Origin: Macrostomum hystrix
Lineage: Eukaryota > Platyhelminthes > Macrostomidae
Direction: 5' to 3'
Assembly: GCA_950097015.1 (NCBI GenBank)
Contig: CATNEN010000001.1
Location: 12,732,001-12,796,000, forward strand
Length of the DNA: 64,000 nucleotides
Both the position numbers and the translations under genes were made by a program. The notes beneath the pieces are model-generated. The model saw only the letters and a list, made by a program, of their open reading frames with translations. It did no database searches and was not told where the DNA came from. Numbering within the stretch: the stretch's first letter is position 1; every line of letters starts with the position of its first letter. Shown piece after piece: positions 50,801 to 61,100 of the stretch.

Positions 50801-53401
50801 GTGACCCGCCTCACAAGCTCGCGACAGAGCTGTCCGACCCTGACTGTCTTCAGCTCGCACTGACGCACCGAGATCCACCAGCCTCTCGATGAGCTCGTGA
50901 TGACCTGCATCAGCTGCCAGCATGAGAGCAGTGGCTCCTGTGCTGTCGGGCACATCGACATGTTCTCTGCTGAAACGCTTGTCATGGAGGAGTGTGAGAG
51001 CCAGTGCGACATGGCCATGGGAGATGGAGACACCGAGCAGCTGTGTGATCTGAGCTGGCTGCATTCGAGACAGAGTCTGGCTGAGAACATCGTTCCTGCC
51101 CTCAATGGCCATCGAGGCGGTAAAGCTGAGGACTTGGATGGACTGGAAGAGCCACTCGGGCTGAAGTCCAAGTTCCTTGACGACATTTTCACGGAGATAA
51201 GAGCAAGCCACGACTGCACAGACATAACGAAAATCTTGGTCAGCATCTGTCGCCAACAAAAATTTGACCACTTCCAACTGACCATATCTTGCAGCAGATT
51301 CCGCAGCCTCCTTGCAGCACTGATCTCTCAGTGTTTGGTCAGCAATTGTCGGCACCAAAAATTTCACCACTTCCAACTGACCTCTGCTTAAAGCTGATTC
51401 CGCAGCCTCCTTGCAGCACTGATCTCTCAGTGTTTGGTCAGCAATTGTCGGCACCAAAAATTTGACCACTTCCCACTGGCCATTGATTGCAGCAGATTCC
51501 GCAGCCTCCTTGCAGAACTGATCTCTCAGTGTTTGGTCAGCAATTGTCGGCACCAAAAATTTGACCACTTCCAACTGACCATTTCTTGCAGCAGGTCTCG
51601 CAGCCTCCTTGCAGCACTGATCTTTCAGTGTTTGGTCAGCAATTGTCGGCACCAAAAATTTGACCACTTCCCACTGGCCATTGATTGCAGCAGATTCCGC
51701 AGCCTCCTTGCAGCACTTATCTCTCAGTGTTTGGTCAGCAATTGTCGGCACCAAAAATTTGACCACTTCCCACTGGCCATTGATTGCAGCAGGTCTCGCA
51801 GCCTCCTTGCAGCACTGATCTCTCAGTGTTTGGTCAGCAATTGTCGGCACCAAAAATTTCACCACTTCCAACTGACCATTGTATGCAGCAGATTCCGCAG
51901 CCTCCTTGCAGCACTGATCTTTCAGTGTTTGGTCAGCAATTGTCGGCACCAAAAATTTGACCACTTCCAACTGACCATTTCTTGCAGCAGGTCTCGCAGC
52001 CTCCTTGCAGCACTGATCTTTCAGTGTTTGGTCAGCAATTGTCGGCACCAAAAATTTGACCACTTCCAACTGACGCTCACTAGCAGCAGATTTCGCAGCC
52101 TCCTTGCAGCACTGATCTTTCAGTGTTTGGTCAGCAATTGTCGGCACCAAAAATTTGACCACTTCCCACTGACCATTTCTTGCAGCAGGTCTCGCAGCCT
52201 CCTTGCAGCACTGATCTTTCAGTGTTTGGTCAGCAATTGTCGGCACCAAAAATTTGACCACTTCCAACTGACCATTTCTTGCAGCAGGTCTTGCAGCCTC
52301 CTTGCAGCACTGATCTTTCAGTGTTTGGTCAGCAATTGTCGGCACCAACAATTCGACCACTCCCCACTGATGATTGATTGCAGCATATTCCGCAGCCTCC
52401 TTGCAGCACTTATCTCTCAGTGTTTGGTCAGCAATTGTCGGCACCAAAAATTTGACCACTTCAAACTGACCATATCTTGCAGCAGGTCTCGCAGCCTCCT
52501 TGCAGAACTGATCTTTCAGTGTTTGGTCGGCAATTGTCGGCACCAAAAATTTGACCACTTCTAACTGACCCTTCCTTGCAGCAGATTCCGCAGCCTCCTT
52601 GCAGCACTTATCTCTCAGTGTTTGGTCAGCAATTGTCGGCACCAAAAATTTGACCACTTCCCACTGGCCATTGATTGCAGCAGATTTCGCAACCTCCTTG
52701 CAGCACTGATCTCTCAGTGTTTGATCAGCAATTGTCGGCACCAAAAATTTGACCACTTCCCACTGATGATTGATTGCAGCATATTTCACAGCCTCCTTGC
52801 AGCACTGATCTTTCAGTGTTTGGTCAGCAATTGTCGGCACCAAAAATTTGACCACTTCCAACTGACCATTGATTGCAGCATATTTCACAGCCTCCTTGCA
52901 GCACTGATCTTTCAGTGTTTGGTCAGCAATTGTCGGCACCAAAAATTTGACCACTTCCCACTGGCCATTGATTGCAGCAGATTTCGCAACCTCCTTGCAG
53001 CACTGATCTCTCAGTGTTTGATCAGCAATTGTCGGCACCAAAAATTTGACCACTTCCCACTGACCTAATCTTGCAGCAGATTCCGCAGCCTCCTTGCAGC
53101 ACTGACCTCTCAGTGTTTGGTCAGCAATTGTCGGCACCAAAAATTTGACCACTTCCCACTGACCATTGATTGCAGCGGATTCCACAGCCTCCTTGCAGCA
53201 CTGATCTCTCAGTGTTTGGTCCGCAACTGTCTGCACCAGAAGTTTCACAATTTCCCAGTGACGGTGATTCGCAGCAAGACGCCAATGCACTTCACACAGT
53301 CCATCTCTTCTGGAGCTGCTTTTGATTGATCTTAAGTGATTTCGAACTTCGGTTTTCAGCCCCTCTGCTACAGCTCGCTCAAAGCTGATTTTCTGTCCCA
53401 T
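47818..53401 (-). CDS. Gene 4: ankyrin-NTase-Mab-21 protein, longest array
   Basis: Exons 53401-50664, 50556-50503, 50021-49654 and 49223-47818, with matching phases, coding for about 1521 residues. The ankyrin exon carries 20 repeats of 33 residues, against seven in genes 2 and 3. The canonical C-terminal ankyrin repeats, Lys-rich mini-exon, GS...SDIDW motif and Mab-21 pattern are all kept. The NTase exon is 12 bp longer than in gene 2 (an Arg/Asn/Cys-containing insert after the DID strand). The start is chosen at the MGQKISF ATG shared by the family; the frame is open upstream to an ATG at 53539. The 5' end and the third intron-exon border region are both rearranged, so expression is uncertain. 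Confidence 0.8.
50022..50345. repeat. Insertion with duplicated exon border in gene 4
   Basis: The first 30-60 bases of the NTase exon and its acceptor occur twice, at about 49984-50030 (used) and 50297-50360 (decoy, exon-like start at 50346). Between them lie about 250 bp not found in genes 2, 3 and 5, starting near TGTAATAAAG. They include a GAGAGA run and AATAAATATAAG, and end near CCACA. It may be a small mobile-element remnant; no target duplication was identified. Confidence 0.6.
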
Positions 53402-53640
53402 CTGTCTATTCCTCCATCTGTCGATCCATCCATCTGTCAATGCATTTATCCAATCAAGGATTATCCGGAAATGGTATCTAGTAAGGATGGATTCAAGGAT
53501 AAATTTAAGCAACAAAACAAAAAATCCTGTCAGTTCCATTTGTATGATGCCTTTTAGGAAATTTAAGTGATTTAAGTGAAGTTCGGTTTCCTGCTGGTGC
53601 TGCCCCTGTGCTACAGCTCGCTGATTTTCTGACCCATTTG
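53402..53640 (-). other. Insertion and duplicated start of gene 4
   Basis: Sequence 53402-53565 has no counterpart in genes 1-3. Beyond it, about 53566-53637 repeats the start of the ankyrin exon in broken form: its ATG at 53637 opens an eight-codon frame ending in TAG after a 6-base deletion shifts the frame. An alternative ATG at 53539 is in frame with gene 4 and would add 46 residues, including a hydrophobic stretch (FFVLLLKFILESIL). Confidence 0.65.
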
Positions 53641-53946
53641 TATGTTGCTTGGAGTTTTTAGAAACCTTCTTGACTTTCTTGATCTCTGAAAGTTTGATAA
53701 AAAACTAATTGAAAAGGTCATAAAAATTATCATGCTTTTGCCTCACATGAAGCGTATAAACTGTTCTTATAGTGGGAAATGGTTGGGGCTGGGAATTACA
53801 TATTGAATTTTTTTACCTCGAAAAAAAACTAAAGATAACCATTAATTTCTTTTGTGGCGCACTTTCAAGCCGTGAATTTATGGCAAATGAGAAGTGCAGT
53901 AGGAATATTCTGCCCACATGAACTCAAATTCTGGGGATTTCTAGGT
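53641..53946 (-). promoter_or_regulatory. 5' flank of gene 4
   Basis: Diverged version of the flanks of genes 1-3, so the ancestral promoter lies upstream of the broken start copy at 53637. Confidence 0.35.
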
Positions 53947-54030
53947 GTGGATGGGATCAGCTGTGGATGGGATCAGCTGTGGATGGGATCAGCTGTGGAT
54001 GGGATCTGCTGTGGATGGGATCCGCTGTGG
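53947..54030 (+). repeat. 16-bp minisatellite, about five units
   Basis: GTGGATGGGATCAGCT units, the last ones with CTGCT and CCGCT variants. Confidence 0.9.
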
Positions 54031-55818
54031 ACCCCTGAGGGAGCTTGGCAACCAAATTAACACTGAGGCTGCATGCATGAGACCAGAGACGAAAACAGGC
54101 ATGGAAATTTACTCAATTAGAAGGACATGCCGATCCACATAAATTCCACCAATATGCGAGTATTAATTGACCCTCCCCCAGTTAGAGCTTGTCTTGCATG
54201 GCAACCAATTCAACTGACACTGATTCGTGTGCACCTAGCGGGGCTGCAATCCCTGAATTCCATTGTCAAAAACTATCAGAAATACTCGAGTTACAGACGA
54301 ACTCCCCGCCTGGAGAGGGTGGGAAGTCACCAATATTATCAGAGCTTGTGAGTCGCAGTCACTCACGGCTCCCCAGCAGCTCACGGGCAGCGGCACGAAG
54401 CTCGCAGTCGCCTCACGGTTAATGGAAGAAGCAGGTGATGGGCTGAAAATGATGTTGAAAACAGGGAATGGAATTTGAAGGGGATAAGTTGTGCAGTGGA
54501 TCAAAAGGATATTTGATCAACACAACATGGATTTAATGGATTATAAAACGACAATAAAGTACTTTTATTCATAATTGGCTCAACTGATTGAAATAAAAAT
54601 ATCGAAGATTCGCTGGAGGTGGGATCAATACAGAGCCCCATCCTATGCCTATTCCAGCTAGCCCACAATTTATCGATTCCGTCGCTGGAGTTGTTGATGT
54701 GAGAGGAGGGCACGGGGCAAGACAAAGCTGGGATAAAATCTGAGCAAAGTGACTCACTGCTCACCAGCAGCTCACGGGGCGCGGCACTGAGTTTGTAATC
54801 GTCTAGCAGATGCTCGGAGAAGCTTTCAGAAGTGCTCAAGCTGTCAGGAGTGCTCAAGCTGTCAGGAGTGCTCAAGCTGTCAGGAGTGCTCAAGCTGTCA
54901 GGAATGCTCAAGCTGTCAGTGCTCAAAGAAGTTACGTTTGGCTTTTCTAAGAATTTGCAGCTCAGCCATGAGTTTTTAGAGCCAGTTGTGGGTGGGGCAT
55001 TTTGAAGCCTTGGTCCTGCTGAGTACAGGGGCCCGAAGCAACCAGACAACAACTCAAACTCAGATATGCACTCTCTAACAGAGTACTCGAGAAGAGCTCA
55101 GCAGAGAAGATGCATCTGTACTCAGAGATGAAGCAGCCCCCCTTCCTCCGGTTGGGTGATCTGAGAATGAGCATAAGAATGAGCACACCGCCTCCCGCAC
55201 TTCAACCTCAGGTGAAAATTTCTCCGGTGAAAATAAGCAGAATTGAAGAAGTTGGAAATGCGGACAGCATAGCAACTCATAGCTTGAGCTGATTGTGCCA
55301 AGGTGGGCAGAGGTTGAGCGCCTTTGCTTGCGTCTCCGTCTCCCTCTGTCTCTCAGCAACAACAATGTACACTGTCAAGATGGAAAGATCGATGCAAGGA
55401 ATACACCGACTGCGCAGCATTGTCGATGGAAAGAATTAGGCCTGGCCCTGTCTCCTCATATATTATAGCAGCTAGCAGACCTTCTTACAGGTGTTATCTA
55501 AGCAAGAACATGACCAGCTGTATGGAACAAAGCAACAGCTTTATGGTCCTGTTAATCTTCTCATCAAACTGTCTAAGTTAAGAAATGTTAATTTAATAAA
55601 TAGCTCGTAAGTTAAGCTATGTGAGAGTAACTCCAGCAAATCTTATTCCTAGCTGACGTTTCAGATGTACTATTTCACTATTTCACTATATATTATAAAG
55701 CTGATATGAGACCTTCAACACAGCAAATGCAGTAACGAATGGCCTCGCCCATCGGACATTATGCACATCTGCTGTACTTCAATCTGTTTGAAATCAATTC
55801 AAATCAAATATAAATTTG
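54031..55818. other. Spacer with possible decayed exons
   Basis: No gene is established. A minus-strand open frame (54501-55052) contains a short Ser-Leu-Ser-Thr-Pro-Asp repeat and a segment AAPRELLVSSESL followed by a splice-donor-like GTGAGC near 54767. A related segment followed by GGGAGCCGTGAG lies near 54370-54410. The two look like duplicated exon ends of an unrecognised gene. Five 18-bp units (GTCAGGAGTGCTCAAGCT) lie at about 54830-54920. Confidence 0.3.
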
Positions 55819-55930
55819 CTGACCCACACTGCACTGACCCACACTGCACTGACCCACACTGCACTGACCCACACTGCACTGACCCACACTGCACTGACCC
55901 ACACTGCAATGACCCACACTGCACTGACCC
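55819..55930 (+). repeat. 15-bp minisatellite
   Basis: CACTGACCCACACTG family, as upstream of the other genes. It shows that the region 3' of gene 5 shares ancestry with the other units. Confidence 0.95.
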
Positions 55931-56732
55931 CTGTAGGTGATGTGTGACCAGTGTTTATTGTTAGCCAATAGTAATCATGATCAGAATTTTTCGCTCAACA
56001 CAGAAACAGCATATTTAAATATTGAACAAGATAAAATATTTAATGATTTACAAGTGAGGAGCTCCTAAAAGAAGAAATCAGCTATTTACAATGCTGCAAT
56101 CGTCAATGACGGACACAAAAAAGAACTCAGAGAGCAGAGCTGATGTTCTCACAGTTTCAGAGCATTCGTCAAGTTTATCGTCAAGTTTTTAGCCAAGCCA
56201 GTGCTCAGATTGGCATTTACATAAGACAGCATGCGAAATGACTCTGCAACGACTGGGGAGAACTCCACTTTGAAGCGAAACTCAGAGCAAATCAAGGCAC
56301 TCAGGCTGCAGTTGCTGATAGTTAATTGAGCCTTTGACCGAGAGGGCATACCTCACTTTCTTACCAACTTCAGCTGCCTTCCGTTAACTTATCCAATTCC
56401 GTTAACTCTAGCTCAACTTTCGTCTACTTCCGCTAAATCTCTAAAAATTCCCTCAGCTTTCAAGCCCTGCAGCCGCTGCTTTTGCCATCAGCTGTTACCT
56501 CTGCTGAAAACAGCAAGAACTGATTCTCTAATTAACAGCAAATCTGCTTCAGTGAAAGTATTTTTAAACTATGAAAACAGAAAAAGCAAACATGAAAAGC
56601 AGATATATGAGAAGCAGTTATATACTACATTACATGTTATGTAATTTAATAACATTGTGACATGCCCATAAACCCAATCTTAAGCATCGCACTGTTGCGA
56701 AGATCTGCGATGTAGGGGAAGATTGTGGAGAT
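55931..56732. other. Spacer related to 46779-47480
   Basis: Diverged homologue of the spacers at 24080-24560 and 46720-47480. No gene is seen. Confidence 0.5.
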
Positions 56733-57100
56733 TGGGATCACAGAATAAACAGAATGGGATCACAGAATAAACAGAATGGGATCACAGGATAAACAGAATG
56801 GGATCACAGGATAAACAGAATGGGATCACAGAATAAACAGAATGGGATCACAGGATAAACAGAATGGGATCACAGAATAAACAGAATGGGATCACAGGAT
56901 AAACAGAATGGGATCACAGAATAAACAGAATGGGATCACAGGATAAACAGAATGGGATCACAGGATAAACAGAATGGGATCACAGGATAAACAGAATGGG
57001 ATCACAGGATAAACAGAATGGGATCACAGGATAAACAGAATGGGATCACAGAATAAACAGAATGGGATCACAGGATAAAAAGAATGGGATCACAGGATAA
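56733..57100 (+). repeat. 22-bp minisatellite
   Basis: Tandem TGGGATCACAGRATAAACAGAA units, alternating between AGAATAAAC and AGGATAAAC variants. It merges into the next array. Confidence 0.95.
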
Positions 57101-57546
57101 ACAGCATAGAGTAGTGGATAAACAGCATAGAACAGTGGATAAACAGCATAGAACAGTGGATAAACAGCATAGAACAGTGGATAAACAGCATAGAACAGTG
57201 GATAAACAGCATAGCACAGTGGATAAACAGCATAGAACAGTGGATAAACAGCATAGAACAGTGGATAAACAGCATAGAACAGTGGATAAACAGCATAGAA
57301 CAGTGGATAAACAGCATAGAACAGTGGATAAACAGCATAGCACAGTGGATAAACAGCATAGAACAGTGGATAAACAGCATAGAACAGTGGATAAACAGCA
57401 TAGAACAGTGGATAAACAGCATAGAACAGTGGATAAACAGCATAGAACAGTGGATAAACAGCATAGAACAGTGGATAAACAGCATAGAACAGTGGATAAA
57501 CAGCATAGAACAGTGGATAAACAGCATAGAACAGTGGATAAACAGT
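57101..57546 (+). repeat. 21-bp minisatellite
   Basis: About 21 units of CAGCATAGAACAGTGGATAAA. It is related to the preceding 22-bp array through the shared ATAAACAG core. The unit length is a multiple of three and lacks stops in several frames, so open frames exist on both strands; they are not considered genes. Confidence 0.95.
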
Positions 57547-57558
57547 CAAACTAAACAA

Positions 57559-57924
57559 TCACTGCAGAACCAACCTGAGCATAGGCCGTCTGAACAGCAT
57601 CCAAGGATATTCCTGTCGCAGTCTCGGCAGCAGATAGTGCAGACAGAGTCCAATAGCCAGCTCCACTAGAAGCAGTAGCGGATGCAGAGCAGGCTGCAGT
57701 GCTTTAAACAGAGTACTCACGTGAGCAGCAAATGCTAGAATAGCAATGAGTGCACACACTATAGCATTATTGGCTAGCCTATCCTGCATCGAGGTGGTCA
57801 TCTCTCGACGCAAAGGATCAGTTGAATCGTCCAACTGCTTGACGGCGACATTGTCGGCGGAGGTCAGCGGCTCGTCGGCTACTCGATCGCCGGCCGAATC
57901 CAAGTGACCACATTTAGGTCCCAA
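57559..57924 (-). pseudogene. Possible pecanex-like exon fragment
   Basis: The minus strand encodes about 115 residues with a polar start (VADEPLTSADNVAVKQLDD), two hydrophobic helices (about 20 residues each, NNAIVCALIAILAFAAHVS and LHPLLLLVELAIGLCL) and an end HYLLPRLRQEYPW, reminiscent of the pecanex membrane protein family (pattern HY.LP.LR...PW). A donor-like CAG/GTTGGT follows at about 57578. No other pecanex exon is seen nearby, so it is probably a captured or decayed exon. The family call is from memory of the pattern and is tentative. Confidence 0.35.
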
Positions 57925-58109
57925 TTAGTGTGTACTGCGGCGACCTAGTTGAGAATAACGACTACCTTCTATTCCAACCTGCTAGCTTCGATTCTAGCAT
58001 GCTTTAGCTCATATTTTCGGAAAACTGTTAGATAATGGAGTAACAAAATATTAAGATTAATTTGCATTCATCTTCTAAAACTGGGTTCGCGTTTGAACAC
58101 ATCAAATGG

Positions 58110-61100
58110 TCACTCATTATTCTGTCGCCTAATATCAATTTGATGCCAAAATCGGATTTGCTGCTGCAGCTTCTCCATCACCCAGTGGATCTTCGCCTCA
58201 TCCTGCGTCTCCATGGCGACGCGTCTCTCGTCCCTGACGGTCTCCATCTGTCGCAGGATGAAGTTCACGTGCTCAACTTGGTCGCTGTAGTAAGCCAGAT
58301 TGAGCAGCTCCTCCAAGTCCGGGTCCTCTTGCAGCTCTGAGAGCCACGCATTGAAGTCGATTGCTGTGCGATTGCGGAGCAGCTCAGCTTGGAGACTCCA
58401 GCTCAGGCAGCGGAAGTTCACGTACAGGTGCTCGGAGCGAGGCTGTGACAGTCTGGCTGTGAGCAGAGTCTGTGTGAACCCGGGAAGGAATGGAAATCGA
58501 GGCGGAGTGTCTGCGGGGAGGCAGAACCTCCACGCCCAGTCCGAGTCTGATGGCAAAGTGCTGTCTGAAGGTATGAGCCGATAATCTCCGATATCACCAG
58601 GCCTCATTCCACTCTGAACTCTGTGACTCTGGAGCTCCATCGCGAGTCTCTTAGCCTCCTCGGAGTCTCCGAACTTCAAATGCGCCATGGCGGTCATGCA
58701 CAGGGCGGCGCACTTGCACCACCGCAGCTGATGCAGGAGACTGAGCTGCCTCATCAGGGTGTCTCTGTCTGCAGACTCTGACTGCAGCTCGCGAACACAA
58801 TGGTGCACCACACTGTACACGTCTGCTGACATCTCATAACTATCACCAAATCCTTCCCTTATCTGAGTGACAGCAGGCGGCGCTGTCAGTGGCAGCAGAG
58901 TGAACAGGTGAAAGTAGAAATTCTCTGACTGCAGAGGTCTCACGAGACTCCTCATCTGCTCAACCACTCCGCCGATGTCGCTTCTCAGCTCTCTCAGTCG
59001 GTCTCGAACCATCGCCTTCGTGTTGTCGAAGTCGCCGCCGATTCCAGCGTTCTTGAAGTAGAGCGGAGCGTCGGGCATGAAGAAGTGCGGCATGCACTCA
59101 TCGGGTGAGCTGCTTGAGTCGATGAAGCTCAGCATCATGTCGAGAGACTCCTTGAGCAGTGAGATCAGATTCTGAGGCTGCCAAGCTTCAGCATTCGGGT
59201 CTGTGCCATGCTTCTCCAGCATGAAGAAGAGCAGAGTCTTTGCATGGTAGGTCTTGAGTCCAGGAGTGTCCAGAGTGAGTGGCAAATGTCGCTTAAAGAT
59301 GAACTTGATGATTGAGAACAGTTGTCCCTGGACTGTGCTCAGCCGTCTCATGGCCTTTTTCTCTTGGAAGCTGAAGCTCACTCTAAGCTCATTGGTCTCA
59401 TTCGGTCTGGTCGCCCTCACGAGGTGAACAGAAGTGTAGCTGTGTCCAATCAGCTTCTCGACTCTGTCCTCACAGAAGCCACTGCAGCACTGGATCGCAT
59501 GGCACGTGTCCTGAGCAGGCCGCACACCGCATGCCTTGGCTGAGACGGCAGGTTGGCTGCCTGCAGTGAGTGGTGACCAGTGGAGCAGATTTTTGCGAAA
59601 CTTTATCGATAAGAAATTGGCAGTTATGTTTAATATCAAGAAATTGTAATTATTTCGCTCATGATATATTATAGCTCAAAACTATTATTTAGCTGACAGT
59701 TCAACTTTGAAATCGACAGCGACATTCGAAAAGTCAAAACGACATCCTAAATACTATAGTATTTATTGCTTAACGAAGCAGCATGTTCTCGATGTGATCA
59801 TTCGATTCCCAAGCTAAGGCATCCCATCGCTCAAACTGTACGTCACAAGGTAGTAGAAAAATGTGAACCAGAGGGAAATAATTATAAAAATGATAAATTT
59901 AACAATGAAATATTAATACACGCTCGTAAAAAGATGATAAAAATACTAAAAAAAAGAATATCAGGTGTGACTCACCCGACCCCACTGCCACCTGAGCGTG
60001 ACCCTCCATGACAAGCAGCTTCGTGGCAGCTCTACAGTCTTTCCAAGGCTTCTTCGTTCCATCACAGCCGCGCTCCAGATGCAGCAGTTGGCCTTGAACC
60101 AGCACAGTCCAGTCAATGTCTGAGTCAGCCGCTGTCCTGCCGTTCACTTGCACCAGACTGTTGGCCCAGCCCTCTGCGTAGCTGCCTGTCATCTGCATCT
60201 GCGAGTTCTGAGTGAGGACTCGAGCGACTCTTTCCAGCCAGTCAGCCATTCTCTTCTGACACTTTGCTCTCTCCCGAGTGAATCCCGCCTCGCTGAGCAG
60301 TCGGCGCAGTTCCTCACTGAGCTGCCTGTCCCGCTGTGAGTCGTCACTGAGCCTGGAATGATGGGGAATTCAGTCAGCTGATTGACTGTGCACCTGCACA
60401 GACTGGCGTATCAAGCTCGATCATCAGCTGAAGCGCAGAGCAGAATCGCTAAAAGAATCAGCAACTTACGCAACCAAGCGGGTTAAGCGTCCGGCCGCCT
60501 CTTTAGCCCTCGATTCCCTGAAAATTTCAGAAACAGAGGCAAAAAATTCCCAACCGTGACCAGAATTAAAGCAATGACCCGAAAATGGAGGAAAACGTAA
60601 ATGAAAGAACTTAGTTAGAATTCTCACTTAGAATTCTTTCGTTGTCATTTTCAACTCAAAAAATAATGTATAACGCTGTGTAACGCTGTAAGGAATAAAG
60701 TACTCATACTCGTATTAGTTAAAGTGAAATGGTTGGGAGTTTTTGAAACCAGTGACCTGCCCTCATGAAGGATGGGAGTGTGGGAACGGGCGATAGAGTC
60801 GATGGTCTATTCGCCTAGCTGCTCGCGAGATGTCGCTGAGAGAAGGGGGAGGATGAGGAGGTTCAAAGGCCGCAAAGAGCGGTCCTATCGGCCTCAGGCT
60901 GGCCAGTCCCACTCGTCCCATAGGCCACAGGCATGACTGCCGTGCCTACCCCAAGCAATGCTCGAATCCGGCAAAAGGTCTAAGGGGGCTTCGGATTGTC
61001 CGGAATCGGACAAGACAGGGCTCAGCAGCCTACTGTCGTCAGTAGTGCGATACGCAGCTGACTCCTAGCTTCGGTAGCGGTGGTCGAATCGGCCTAGGCT

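Noticed and set aside
57084-57554. Open frames on both strands over the 21-bp array, encoding seven-residue repeats
   Set aside because: Explained by a stop-free unit whose length is a multiple of three.
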